Part shown: positions 25,853 through 35,151 of the stretch, piece after piece
Layout: every line of letters starts with the position of its first letter
Position numbering within the stretch: the stretch's first letter is position 1
Source: Pseudodonghicola sp048268305
GTDB lineage: Bacteria; Pseudomonadota; Alphaproteobacteria; Rhodobacterales; Rhodobacteraceae
DNA length: 64,000 nt
Assembly: GCF_048268305.1 (NCBI RefSeq)
Contig: NZ_JBLWVT010000003.1
Span: 1-64,000, forward strand
Reading direction: 5' to 3'
Translations under genes and position numbers: made by a program
Notes under the pieces: model-generated
Database searches by the model: none
Seen by the model: the letters and a program-made list of their open reading frames with translations, nothing else
What the model was told of the DNA's origin: nothing

Positions 25853-27061
25853 TCAGCCGGGCGCGCGCAGCCAGTCATTGGCAAAGCTCACCTCTGACAC
25901 GCCGGCAAGCCGGGTGAGGCGGGCCAGTTCCGCCTCGAGCCGGGCCTGGCGCGGCGCGGTCCAGCGGATGCCCGGTTCGGGCCAGAGCGCGGTGACCCTC
26001 AGAAGATCGGCGGCGCGGTCGGCCTTCATGTCGATGCGCCCGACGATCCTCTCGCCCTCGAGCAGCGGAAAGACGTAATAGCCGTATTTGCGCTTTGGCG
26101 CGGGGACGAAGACCTCGATCCGATAGTCGAAGCCGAAGAGGCGGAGCGCCCGGGCCCGGTCGCGCAGCGCCGGGTCGAAGGGGCTGAGCGCGCGCAGCCG
26201 CCCCGGTGCCGGCGGCAGGGCGGCGGCCTCTGCCAGCACATCGGGTCGGGCAAAGGCCCGGCGGGGGCTGCCGTCCTGGCCTTCCACCTCGATCTCGATG
26301 ATCTCGCCCCGGGCGAGGGCGCTGGCGGCCCAGTCGCGCGCCTCGGCCAGCGTGGCGATGTCCCAGAAGCCGGCCAGTTCCTTGGCGGAGGCAAACCCCA
26401 GCCGGTCGAGCGCGGCAGAGGCGGCCCAGGCCAGGGTCTCCTCTGCCGGGGGCGTGCTCTGGCGCAGGGTTTCGTCGATCACCCGTTCGGTCAGGTCATA
26501 GCGTTTCTGGAACCCCGTCCGCCCGGTCACGCTGAGCGCACCGGTGCGCCAGAGATATTCCAGCGCCGTCTTCGAGGGGTGCCAATCCCACCAGCCGGTG
26601 CTGCCCTTCTTCTCGTCGCCGCCGACGTCGGAAGAGGTCACCGGCCCGTGGTCGCGCACATGTCGCAAGACCGGGGCAAAGCGGTCTTCGAAGCCATGGC
26701 CCTGCCAGTTGCGCCAGCGCGCCTTCAACCGCTCCGCATCGCGGCGAAAGCGCAGCTGCCAATGCGGAAACTGCGCCACCGGCAGGACGGCGGCGTCATG
26801 GGTCCAATGTTCGAACGGCGCCCGGTCGTCTTCATAAAGCCGCTTGAGCGCCGCGGGCCGATAGGCGGGGCGGCGCGAGAACAGGATCAGGTCATGGGCG
26901 CGGGCCACGGTATTGATGCTGTCGATCTGCACGAAGCCCAGGTCCTGGATCACCCCCAGAAGATCGGCGCCCTTGCCGGGGCCCGCGGGCGCCTGGCCCA
27001 GCCCGTGGCGGTGCAGGAACAGCCGCCGCGCGGCGCGGTGATCAAGGCGGGGCAGGGTCAT
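25853..27061 (-). CDS. ycaQ: YcaQ/AlkX-type DNA glycosylase (winged-helix)
   Basis: A 402-residue HTH_42-fold protein of the AlkZ/YcaQ family, which unhooks interstrand crosslinks and removes bulky alkyl adducts. The catalytic QxD appears as Gln45-Ile-Asp47 in FVQIDSINTVARAH, followed by tandem winged helices and the WWDWHPSK and KRKYGYYVFPLLEGERIVGRIDMK segments typical of the family. Length is normal. It lies one base after the LacI-family gene, so the two are probably cotranscribed. Confidence 0.9.
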   Translation of the reverse strand: MTLPRLDHRAARRLFLHRHGLGQAPAGPGKGADLLGVIQDLGFVQIDSINTVARAHDLILFSRRPAYRPAALKRLYEDDRAPFEHWTHDAAVLPVAQFPHWQLRFRRDAERLKARWRNWQGHGFEDRFAPVLRHVRDHGPVTSSDVGGDEKKGSTGWWDWHPSKTALEYLWRTGALSVTGRTGFQKRYDLTERVIDETLRQSTPPAEETLAWAASAALDRLGFASAKELAGFWDIATLAEARDWAASALARGEIIEIEVEGQDGSPRRAFARPDVLAEAAALPPAPGRLRALSPFDPALRDRARALRLFGFDYRIEVFVPAPKRKYGYYVFPLLEGERIVGRIDMKADRAADLLRVTALWPEPGIRWTAPRQARLEAELARLTRLAGVSEVSFANDWLRAPG

Positions 27062-27062
27062 C

Positions 27063-28088
27063 TCAGCCTCGCTTCAGCGTATCGCCGTAGCTGATCGTTG
27101 GGGTCAGGGTGATCAGGCTCTCGATCTCGCGCGGCGGGGTTTCCAGCCGCGCGGCGATGATCTCGGCCGCCTTGCGCCCGATCTCCAGCCGGCAGGCGTC
27201 CATCGTGGCAAGCTGGCGCGGCAGCCCCTGCAACAGCTCCACCCCATTGAAGCCGGCAAGCCCGATCCGACCGGGGATGTCATAGCCCTTATCCAGCAGG
27301 TAGAGAAGCCCGCCGGCGCCGATCATGTCATTGGAATAATAGAGGAAATCCAGATCGGGCGAGCGGGCCAGCATGTCCGCCGTCATCTCGCGCCCCTTGG
27401 CCAGCGCCGAGCCGCCGGAATAGAAGGCGCGATCCTCGATCTCGATCCCGTGTTTGGCAAGCTTCTCGGTAAAGCCTTCGAACCGTTTCCGCGCCCGGTG
27501 GTCCAGTGGCATCTTGGTGCCCATGAAGCCGATCCGGCGATAGCCGGCCTCGACGATGGCGCGGGCCATTTCGCGCCCGGCGCGGCGATGCGAGATGCCG
27601 ACCATCGCATCGACCGGGGTGCCATCGGTATCCATGATCTCGACCACCGGGATGCCGGCGGCCTTGAGCATGGCGCGAGAGGCGTCTGAATGTTCGAGCC
27701 CGGCGATGATGATGCCGGAGGGCCGCCAGGAGAGCATCTCGTAAAGCACGCGCTCTTCTTTTTCCGGCAGATAGTCGGTGACGCCGACCACCGGTTGCAG
27801 GGGCGTATCTTCCAGCACCTGGTTGATGCCGGTCAGAACCTCGGGAAAGACCATGTTCGACAGCGAGGGGATGATCACCGCCACCAGGTTCACCCGGTTC
27901 GAGGCCAGGGCGCCGGCGATCTTGTTGGGCACATATCCCAGCGCCTTGGCGGCGGCGAGCACCCGGGCCCGGGTCGCCTGCGAGACGTCGCCGCGGTTGC
28001 GCAGAACGCGGCTCACCGTCATCTCCGAGACGCCCGAGGCCTCGGAAACATCGCGCAGGGTGAGCGGGCGTTTGTTCTCAGCCGTCAC
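27063..28088 (-). CDS. LacI-family transcriptional regulator
   Basis: A 341-residue repressor. The N-terminal helix-turn-helix is TLRDVSEASGVSEMTVSRVLRN, with the hinge YVPNKIAGALASNRVNL. A periplasmic-binding-protein-like sugar domain follows (VAVIIPSLSNMVFPEVL, then DFLYYSNDMIGAGGL near residue 260). It looks like the GntR/gluconate branch. The start is a GTG at 28088, with AAAGGACA upstream; the ATG at 28136 lacks a site. No sugar genes are adjacent, so the effector is unknown. Confidence 0.9.
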   Translation of the reverse strand: MTAENKRPLTLRDVSEASGVSEMTVSRVLRNRGDVSQATRARVLAAAKALGYVPNKIAGALASNRVNLVAVIIPSLSNMVFPEVLTGINQVLEDTPLQPVVGVTDYLPEKEERVLYEMLSWRPSGIIIAGLEHSDASRAMLKAAGIPVVEIMDTDGTPVDAMVGISHRRAGREMARAIVEAGYRRIGFMGTKMPLDHRARKRFEGFTEKLAKHGIEIEDRAFYSGGSALAKGREMTADMLARSPDLDFLYYSNDMIGAGGLLYLLDKGYDIPGRIGLAGFNGVELLQGLPRQLATMDACRLEIGRKAAEIIAARLETPPREIESLITLTPTISYGDTLKRG

Positions 28089-28212
28089 GGTCTGTCCTTT
28101 GTGTCGGAATGGCGCGAGGGTACAGCGAAGCGGCAAGCATGTTCAAGCGGCGCAGATAACAGCGCATAGGGCGGTGACAAGCTCGCTGATCCGGTCTAAA
28201 GAAGGCCCCGGC

Positions 28213-28289
<77 letters not shown>

Positions 28290-28301
28290 GAAACCCTAAA
28301 C

Positions 28302-28307
28302 GTCAAT
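28302..28307. repeat. Left copy of the target-site duplication (GTCAAT)
   Basis: GTCAAT directly precedes the left inverted repeat and is repeated exactly at 43112-43117, just outside the right inverted repeat. Tn7-family transposases usually give 5 bp, so the sixth matching base may be chance. Confidence 0.65.
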
Positions 28308-28332
28308 TGTCGTTCGACATCCAAAGGCCGTT
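28308..28332 (+). repeat. Left terminal inverted repeat
   Basis: The left end begins TGTCGTTCGACATCCAAAGG. The reverse complement of the right end begins TATCGTTCGACATCCAAAGG. A weaker related block, TTTTCGACAAAAGACGGG, follows at about 28332-28350, as expected for serial TnsB sites. Confidence 0.85.
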
Positions 28333-28436
28333 TTTTCGACAAAAGACGGGTTTTGCGATCATGGTGCCGTTCTGGCGGCAGGTTGGCCAGTTTTGCCCCC
28401 CGCTGGCCGCCTTCTCCCGTGATCAGATGTGTGACG

Positions 28437-30317
28437 TCAGTCCGCGTCGCTATTTGCGGCCCTTCGCAGAACAGGTTCTGCCTCCTGACGCAGATAAAGG
28501 GGGCCGAAATCCGCCCCTCCCGGCGAGAACGGTTCGACGCCGGCGGCGCGCAGCCGGGCCGTGCAGGTCTGGCGGTGGAGCCCGAATTCGCGTTGCATCA
28601 TCATCGGGGTCAGGAAACGGCGGTGGAATTCGGCGATGTCGTCCGCTGAGACATAGAGGACGGCCCGCCGCGTCACCGGGTGCCGGCTCCAGAATGCGGG
28701 GGCATGGCCGGTGTCATGCAGGGCCGGATACCAGCCCCCGCGCTTCATGCCGACGCTATTGGCAAAGACCGAGGCAGGTTGCCCCGCCGCTTCAGCTTCA
28801 TCGCGACGGCGAATATGCGGCCGCTCACCGGCCATGCTGTCGACCTCGGCTTTCAGAACCATGAATGACCGATAACCCGGCTGATCGGGATCGCGGCCGA
28901 TCAGCATCCGGCCGCTCCGAATGGCATCCAGCATCATGCCCACGGGCAGGCCGGTGCGCTGTTTCGCGAACTGGAGCCCCTCCCAGCCGGGATCTTCGGC
29001 CGGAACGGATTGCGCCAGGGCATCCAGCTCTGCGACCAGTTCCAGCCCGTCGGCAATCCGCCAGGGCGCCTTGACCTTGGGATGGCCGGTCAGGGGGCGC
29101 AGGATACCCTCCTCGCGCAGGGTGCGAAGCTGCGCCTCTGTCGCGCCCATGGCCGCCTGCATCTCGCCCGGACCGACCAGCAAGGGGATCTCGGCCAGAA
29201 GCCAGGCATATCGGGCAGCATCGAAGGTGCGCAGCACCGGCGGGCGATGATCCTCGGCCGGCAATGCGCCGGCATCTGTCATGATCTGCTCGACCAGCCT
29301 CGGGGTGACCCCGGCCTCCTTCGCGGCGGTGGTGGGGCTATGCAACCGGCGCGCGGGCAACGCTTCGCCAAGGACAGTCTCACCGGCTGCGATCGGCCAG
29401 GTCTCGAAGATACAGTCCCGCAACAGGGTGCGGAACGGATCGAAGGCGGCATCGGTCAGATAGTCGTCGAGGGCGTCATAGAGCTTTCCGAAGGCCTGCC
29501 GCGGCGCGATCTGCGTGCCGGTGCTGCTGCGGGCGAGATCCCGCAAGGCCTGGCGGAAGGCGCGCTCCCCCTGCGACAGCACGGCGAAACCGGTTGCTCG
29601 CTCCTCTGCCTCTTGCGTGCCGCCGCGGTCACCTCCGGACAGCCGATGTTGCAGCAGCGCCGAGCCGAAGAGCTCACAGATCGTGGTCGCGGCATATACT
29701 CCATGGCCGGCAAGTCCTGTCGGATCGGCGCCGGTCTCCAGCCGCCTGTCGAGCCAGAGATCATAGGCCGTCGGGGCGGATCTCGGGCGATCGAACGCCC
29801 CGGCCATGATCCGCGGGGCGAGATCGCGCAGCCGGGCCGCGCTGTCGAACCTTTCGGCGGGCCTGGCGGCGTCCCAGAGCGGCACCAGAGGGTGGTGATG
29901 GCGGCAGCAGAGATTGACCGAACGCAACAGCCAATCGCCGCGCATCGCCATCACCCGCTCGGGATGGTCTGGCTCTGCCTGGGCATCCTCCCGCAGACAG
30001 AGGGGGCAGCCCCGCATGACCGGATTGCGAAGGGCGCGCGAGACGAAGATCTCGCCCCGGTAGCGCATCCTGACATCGCCCGCCGGAACCCCGGTCCAGG
30101 ACAGCAGGCCCTCGCGCATCGCGGGCTCCAGCCCCGCCGCCTCGGCCAGCCGGTCAAGCGCCGCCGCGTCGAAGTCCAGGAACCGGCGGATCTGATAACC
30201 GAGGTCGATCGAGAAGTCGCTCATCGTTGCAGCGTTCATCGCGGCGAAACGCGAAAGGAAGGAGAGGACGGTTTCACGCGGGGCCGGGATCGGGCGAAGA
30301 GGCAGGGGGAAAGGCAT
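28437..30317 (-). CDS. tniQ: TniQ/TnsD-family target-selection protein
   Basis: A 626-residue TniQ-domain protein. The N-terminus LPLRPIPAPRETVLSFLSRFA matches the TniQ start. A zinc-binding region follows with GCPLCLRED and then VNLCCRHHHPLVPLW (Cys and His ligands near residues 125-165). The long C-terminal part contains several helix-turn-helix-like stretches and probably reads DNA, as in TnsD. Short TniQ proteins are ~400 residues, so this is the long, TnsD-like class. The start at 30317 is chosen for the conserved N-terminus; its RBS is weak. Given its place next to tRNA-Arg, it is predicted to recognise that gene and recruit TnsC. Confidence 0.88.
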   Translation of the reverse strand: MPFPLPLRPIPAPRETVLSFLSRFAAMNAATMSDFSIDLGYQIRRFLDFDAAALDRLAEAAGLEPAMREGLLSWTGVPAGDVRMRYRGEIFVSRALRNPVMRGCPLCLREDAQAEPDHPERVMAMRGDWLLRSVNLCCRHHHPLVPLWDAARPAERFDSAARLRDLAPRIMAGAFDRPRSAPTAYDLWLDRRLETGADPTGLAGHGVYAATTICELFGSALLQHRLSGGDRGGTQEAEERATGFAVLSQGERAFRQALRDLARSSTGTQIAPRQAFGKLYDALDDYLTDAAFDPFRTLLRDCIFETWPIAAGETVLGEALPARRLHSPTTAAKEAGVTPRLVEQIMTDAGALPAEDHRPPVLRTFDAARYAWLLAEIPLLVGPGEMQAAMGATEAQLRTLREEGILRPLTGHPKVKAPWRIADGLELVAELDALAQSVPAEDPGWEGLQFAKQRTGLPVGMMLDAIRSGRMLIGRDPDQPGYRSFMVLKAEVDSMAGERPHIRRRDEAEAAGQPASVFANSVGMKRGGWYPALHDTGHAPAFWSRHPVTRRAVLYVSADDIAEFHRRFLTPMMMQREFGLHRQTCTARLRAAGVEPFSPGGADFGPLYLRQEAEPVLRRAANSDAD

Positions 30318-30687
30318 GGAATTCCGTATCGGTCTTGTCCTGGAACCATGCGAGAACAGGCGAGGCTGGTCCAGAGCCGATCGGCAGAGCGGCCCCAGAA
30401 CACGGCGCCGAGGGGTGCGGAAAGTATCCGCAATACCCGACGAGCGGCCGGTGAGCACTCAAGAAGGGGCGCTGCTTGGCTGCTCGTGACGTGGGAAACG
30501 TTAATCCCGGCCCAGAGCCGTCATTCGCAGCAACGGCGGGGGGAGCATCGCAAGGTTCGCACTGCGGGCCTTCCCACGTGGCGTGGTGAACAGCCAATTC
30601 GATCCTGTGACCCGTCGGTCTTGCTAAGACTAACCCGTCAATCCGTTGAGGATGGGCTGGGAAGTCTGGTGAGATTTTGCAGCGGCG
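30318..30687. other. Non-coding interval upstream of tniQ
   Basis: The 370-bp gap carries the tniQ leader, a 9-bp inverted repeat (ACGTGGGAA 30489-30497 and TTCCCACGT 30571-30579), and near 30507-30530 a short stretch (CCCGGCCCAGAGCCGTCATT) that resembles the repeat family found at 34990-35090. No gene is supported. Confidence 0.45.
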
Positions 30688-32176
30688 TCAGATCAGGTCG
30701 TAGGAAACTGCGTCGGTAACGTCCCGCACGTTCTCTAGGCGCCACATTGTCCCCTCAAGCAGCGGGATCGGGGTCCGGCGCAGCGTGTAGCAAACCCGTC
30801 GTCCTGTGGCTCCAGCGAAACCGGCCTTGAACCCCACCGTAACCGCCGCCTCGGCCTCTGCGGTTTCAACCTCGCCGAACCGCTCAATCCGCGCCGGCGC
30901 GAGATCGGGGTCGGCGGAAAGCGACGAAGGCGCGCCCCGGCGTGGCCAAGGCCAGCATAAGGTCGACCCATGCCTTGTTGCTGGCCAGTGTCGCTGCCGC
31001 GTCGGCCTCGCACAGAACGTGCTCTTCCTGCCGGAACCGTGCTGCAGCCTGACTGCGCGCGAAGGCGGCACGTTCAAAATCGCACAAGGCGGCTATAGCG
31101 GTTTTCACCAAGTCTTCGGGCGCAAGGTCTGCCCGCGTGGCGGCAAGCGCAGCAAGCGCGGCGCGCACCTGTGCCTGTTCGTGCTCATTGGCCTGCGCCG
31201 CAAAAACCGCGGGCGCGCTCAGGTAGGCCGATTTCAGAAAATGATTCCCCTCGCCCGGCTCCGCCGCCCGCGCCTGCGCCAGCAAAATAAGAACCTTCGG
31301 CTCGGGTAGGATCGCCCTTTCGGCAATGGCAAGCGCCGCACGGGCGCCCGACAGATTCCCTAACGCCAGCCGCGCTATCCCCTCGGCAAAATAGACCCAG
31401 CCGGTCGGCTCCTGATCGACGGCGTGGTGGCCAAGCTTGGCCTTGATCTGGTCGAGCACGGCAAGGGCCTGCCCTGCATTGCCAGCAATCAGCGCGGCCT
31501 GCGCCTTGGCCGCGAGCGGATCGAGCGCGCAGAGCTTGTCGAAGGGCAGCAGGTTTTGCTGCCACTGGTTCAGCGCCAGATCAACGGTGCGACGCAGCGC
31601 CGCCAGCTGCTCGGCCACAGTTGGCGCCTTTGGCCGCGTCAGCAGCCGCTTGAGGAACGAGGGCTCGCGGACCGCGCTCAGCCGCGCCTCGCTTAGCACC
31701 ATCAAAATCAGCCGTCCGCCCGAGCGCGCCGCATAAACTAGGTCGCAGGGTAAACGCTCGGAAGCAAGGCCAAGCAAGGCGATGGCATCGCGGCAAGTGA
31801 TTTCGACAGCGTCCCGCTGCCCGATCGCAGCCAAATCCTCCGGCAGCAGCCCTCGCAACGCTGCGGCAGGCGAGGTCAGCTCGGCGTGCAACGACGGGTT
31901 GGCATCGGCCCAAAGAAACCTCTGCCCGTCATGCGTGCCAAGAAAGGTCACCCGCGCCTCCAGCGTATCGCCGGTGTTCAGCGTTGCCGCAAAACGCCCG
32001 TCGTCCTGGTCGACGTTCCAGCTTTCCACCAGTTCGCCATCGAGCGCCTTAGGCCCGCCCTCACCAAGCGCACACAGTCTGCCATAAAGCGGCCCGGTCT
32101 GATCAAGCCCATCCACCCCACGAAACAACACCCGCCAGACCGGCGGCAGCAGCCAATCACTCAGCGGATAAGACAT
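30688..32176 (-). pseudogene. DUF6882/TPR-like cargo gene, frameshifted near its 3' end
   Basis: The ATG at 32176 has a perfect GGAGG six bases upstream. The first frame (430 residues, stop at 30884) has an N-terminal domain with RVTFLGTHDGQRFLWADANPSL, resembling the LGT...WLWAWAN motif of DUF6882, and a helical TPR-like middle (AALIAGNAGQALAVLDQIKAKL, GIARLALGNLSGARAALAIAE). Near 30911-30930 a -1/+1 shift would join AFVAF to SADPDLAPARIERFGE in the next frame, which stays open to 30688 with sensible protein sequence (GATGRRVCYTLRRTPIPLLEG). The original protein would be ~495 residues. The family call is tentative. A sequencing error is possible. Confidence 0.6.
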
Positions 32177-32715
32177 GCAAGCCTCCATATTTGCGGTCGG
32201 CCAGCTTGGGGGCCTAAAATTCTGGCAATTACGATGGCACGCTACTGGCGCCGCCGGCGGAACACAACGCATGCGTTGCAGCATCCAGCCCCTCGAAAGC
32301 AACGGTGAAGCGGCTGGCTGAGAACACGCACCGAACACCATGCGATACTTCGGAAAATGCCTATCCTCAACAAAAATGCCGCGAGCGGATCACGCAGCTT
32401 ATGTCCGATCCAACGCGTGCGCAGAACCCCGCCGGTGCAGCACCGCGCAACTGCAGCGGGGATGCGTCGGCGGGGTCGGCCCTTTGCCGCCGGTCGAGCA
32501 TGCATCGCCGCCGCGGTGCAGCTTCCCCGAAGCGGTCGGTCGTGGCATTGTGCAGCAAAATCCGGGGCGAATGTCGCTGATGCGGACCAAGCGGACATCG
32601 GACGAACGACCGCTTTCGACCGCCGCTCAAAACTTGTGATTTTTTTTGCACGCCACATCGACGTCATTGGTATCAAGGGCTTATGGCGTGCATAAGCGCG
32701 TGCAAATCAACGCAA
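32177..32715. repeat. Non-coding spacer containing repeat copy A
   Basis: The 539-bp gap between the DUF6882-like gene and the HEPN gene holds no supported gene. Positions ~32480-32560 (GGTCGAGCATGC, then CTTCCCCGAAGCGGTCGGTC) match copy B at 34278-34360 at roughly 85% over 70 bp. The downstream part, CGAACGACCGCTTTCGACCG (32604-32623), is another module of the same kind. Spurious frames on both strands read through it. Confidence 0.7.
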
Positions 32716-34014
32716 CTATTCCCCTGACGGTTTATCAAGGTGCATGACCTTGTAGATGCAGTTTTGCTGCACGCACCAGGTGCCGTCGTCATCTGTCGGC
32801 ATAGCCGGGTCGCCGTTCGGTAAGTAGCAGACGGCCATCGCATCGATCCGGCCTTCGACCGGCCCTTTGAGCGTCTTACCGCGCACGTCCAAGGTCACGT
32901 CAGCGCGTACTTGGTTAGCTTGAACGACTCTAACCAAATCGAACTCCAGTAGCTCGATGAACTCGCAATCACGGCGCAGTTCCCCCGCTATCGCACCTCG
33001 CGACTTGCCCGTCAGATTAACCGCGTGCGCCGCCATCACGCCGTAGTTCTTGGCTTTCCAGCTCGAAAAGAACTGCTGGAACGCGTGGCCTGGTGATCCT
33101 GGCTCGAATGGCTGATCGAACGGGGCCGCCAGAACGACAGGCACCCAAGCATCAAGCTTCCGCTTATCCTCCTGCGTCTTGCGTAGCTTCGAGAGTGAAC
33201 CTAGCAGTGTTTCCTTCCTTTCCGTCTCGTGACGGTCGCGCCGCGCCTCTTCATCAACCTTGTCGCAAGCCCAATCGACCAAAGCGATGAGTAGTAGCCA
33301 AGCTTTGCAGCAAACCGCTTTCGAGGCGTAGTTGACTGATCTACCGTGCAGAATTCCATGCCGCATGGGCAGCGAGAGCGCCACGTCAGACGACTTGCGC
33401 ACCCCTTTGGTCACAAGCTTGATCAGCGTTGGAAGCGACGTCGGATGCCCAGTGATTGAATCGAAGCACGACAGATCAGCATCCTTCTCAAACGGACTGC
33501 TGCCAAGAACGTCGGACGCCAGCCCGTCGCAGACGATCAGGATCAGCGGCACCGCTGAGATGTACCGTTCCTCTTTGTAGAGGCTCAGCGCTTCAACCAT
33601 CTGGCGATAGCGCGCTTGCGCTTTGTTGAAACGCTTGCCTCGCGTGATCGCAAAAAGCCGAATTTTGTCCTCGGTGAACCACGATAGGATTTCGGCTTCA
33701 GCAGCTTCGCTGTTGCCTTCCCGTGAATGGGCGAGCGCGTTTCGCATTACTTCTGGCGACAGTGCCCCGGTCGCGATCCAGCCCTGGTTGGCGAACTGTG
33801 CGTTGAACTCATCCGGCAGAGTTAGAATGCTGGCCTGATCCCTTAGTTCCTGCGCTGATTGCTGGAGTTCGCTAATAGTCTCAGGGGACATACCGAGAAA
33901 TTTCAAGAAGCCTGACGCTGCTGCCATGCCATCCACAATGGGGAGCATGGCTGCCAGATTTGCAGTACTTGGGTTGTCTGCGATCTTGTCGCCATCCTTC
34001 TTGTTCCCAGCCAT
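32716..34014 (-). CDS. HEPN-type domain protein, probable defence cargo
   Basis: A 432-residue protein without a named family that I can assign. The central helical region (ARYRQMVEALSLYKEERYISAVPLILIVCDGL, given here only as the stretch around residues 134-165) and the motif MRHGILHG at 217-224 fit HEPN proteins, whose Rx4-6H motif (Arg218, His223) cuts RNA in many toxin and abortive-infection systems. The last ~110 residues form a separate, NTF2-like or unknown domain. Base composition is lower in GC than the flanks. It has its own promoter at 34057-34085. Confidence 0.65.
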   Translation of the reverse strand: MAGNKKDGDKIADNPSTANLAAMLPIVDGMAAASGFLKFLGMSPETISELQQSAQELRDQASILTLPDEFNAQFANQGWIATGALSPEVMRNALAHSREGNSEAAEAEILSWFTEDKIRLFAITRGKRFNKAQARYRQMVEALSLYKEERYISAVPLILIVCDGLASDVLGSSPFEKDADLSCFDSITGHPTSLPTLIKLVTKGVRKSSDVALSLPMRHGILHGRSVNYASKAVCCKAWLLLIALVDWACDKVDEEARRDRHETERKETLLGSLSKLRKTQEDKRKLDAWVPVVLAAPFDQPFEPGSPGHAFQQFFSSWKAKNYGVMAAHAVNLTGKSRGAIAGELRRDCEFIELLEFDLVRVVQANQVRADVTLDVRGKTLKGPVEGRIDAMAVCYLPNGDPAMPTDDDGTWCVQQNCIYKVMHLDKPSGE

Positions 34015-34056
34015 AGTACCAATGCCTTATGTTGAGCTATCGAAAACAGATACAGC

Positions 34057-34085
34057 TATATATAGTGCGACGTTTATTCCGACAA
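34057..34085 (-). promoter_or_regulatory. Sigma70-type promoter of the HEPN gene
   Basis: On the minus strand TTGTCG is followed after exactly 17 bases by TATATA, about 40 bp upstream of the ATG at 34014. Good match and spacing; not tested. Confidence 0.55.
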
Positions 34086-34194
34086 CTTGCGCATGCATAA
34101 TACTGCGTCTAGGCCTCGACATAAACCCCGTGCAAATTTCTTGACTTTTAGACACCTACTTTGAGTGAGCAGACCTTCGCTGCGTACCGACGAA

Positions 34195-34400
34195 TGAGCA
34201 AGTTGGGCTCGAAGCGGCCATGCGGCGGCGCGGCGAGCCTTTCTTGGGGGGCAGCGCCGCCGCGTCGACCTGTTCGGCCCAAAGCTGCCGGTCGAGCATG
34301 CGTCGTCGCCGCGGTGCTGTTTCCCCGAAGCGGTCGGTCGTGTTCTGGCGCAGTAAGATCAGCAGACGAATGGCAGCAGTGACGGACGAAGCGGCCATAC
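34195..34400. repeat. Repeat copy B
   Basis: GAAGCGGCCATGCGGCGGCGCG at ~34213 (related to copy C) is followed by GCCGGTCGAGCATGCGTCG and TTCCCCGAAGCGGTCGGTCG (related to copy A). This copy joins modules seen separately in A and C. It separates the HEPN and GNAT genes, which are divergent. Confidence 0.7.
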
Positions 34401-34438
34401 AGGCTTGTCGCGGCGCGCTGCATCGCTATCGTTGTGGG

Positions 34439-34987
34439 ATGATCCAAATGTATCGCCTGCCCGAAAGCCTTGAGACCGATCGCTACAGTCTTCGCCGAGC
34501 GAAGATCGAGGACGCGCAGGCTATATTTGCCGCCTATGCGGCCGATCCTGAGGTCACCCGGTTTCTAGGCTGGATGCCCCATCACAGCGTTACGGACACG
34601 AACGAATTCTTACAGATCGTGTCCGCGGAATGGGAGGCGGGAAATGGTTTCCCCTTGGTCGCGTTTGATCGCCGACAACCTGCTGAACTTGTCGGGATGT
34701 TTCATCCTCAGCTGAACGGGCATAAGGTCAGCTACGGGTATGTCCTGCGGCGATCGGCTTGGGGCAAAGGCTGCGCATCGGAGGTGATGCATCGGCTTGT
34801 GGCTCATGCGTTGTCGCATTCTCAAGTCTTCAGGGCCGAAGCCTTCTGTGACGTGGAAAATCCGGCCTCTGCTCGCGTTTTGGAGAAAGCGGGCATGGAG
34901 CGAGAGGGTGTAATGCGGCGCTACTTCAGGCATCCCAATATCTCGGATGTTCCTCGCGACTGCTTCCTCTATTCCAAAGTCCGATGA
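34439..34987 (+). CDS. GNAT-family N-acetyltransferase (RimJ/RimL-like)
   Basis: A 182-residue acetyltransferase. The N-terminal TDRYSLRRAKIEDAQAIFAAY and the acetyl-CoA loop region RRSAWGKGCASEVMHRLVAHAL, then NPASARVLEKAGMEREG, are typical of RimJ/RimL-type GNATs that modify protein N-termini or small molecules. The ATG at 34439 is used; a second at 34448 is possible. It is the only cargo gene on the plus strand. No toxin is adjacent, so a toxin-antitoxin role is not supported. Confidence 0.85.
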   Translation: MIQMYRLPESLETDRYSLRRAKIEDAQAIFAAYAADPEVTRFLGWMPHHSVTDTNEFLQIVSAEWEAGNGFPLVAFDRRQPAELVGMFHPQLNGHKVSYGYVLRRSAWGKGCASEVMHRLVAHALSHSQVFRAEAFCDVENPASARVLEKAGMEREGVMRRYFRHPNISDVPRDCFLYSKVR

Positions 34988-34989
34988 GA

Positions 34990-35095
34990 GTTTGAAGCGG
35001 TCATGCCGCAGCGCGGTGGGCCTTTCTTGAGGCCCGCCCGGCTGTATCGACACGCCCGGCCCTGAGCCGCCATGTGGGGTAAGCATGGTGAATGA
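34990..35095. repeat. Repeat copy C
   Basis: TTGAAGCGGTCATGCCGCAGC and GGGCCTTTCTTGAGG match copy B (TCGAAGCGGCCATGCGGCGG, GAGCCTTTCTTGGGG). CCCGGCCCTGAGCCGCCAT matches the fragment near 30507. A terminal GAATGACCGCTAC follows. It separates the GNAT and caspase-like genes. Confidence 0.65.
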
Positions 35096-35151
35096 CCGCT
35101 ACCTGCCAGCAATGAGTGAACGGTTTCTCTTGGTGCAGAACACGGCTGAGT

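Noticed and set aside
30227..32308. Several plus-strand frames opposite tniQ and the DUF6882-like gene
   Set aside because: They mirror the real minus-strand genes and show no protein features.
32177..35095. Integron-like attC sites between cargo genes
   Set aside because: The repeats lack paired core sites and are not followed by an integron integrase; they look like dispersed repeats.
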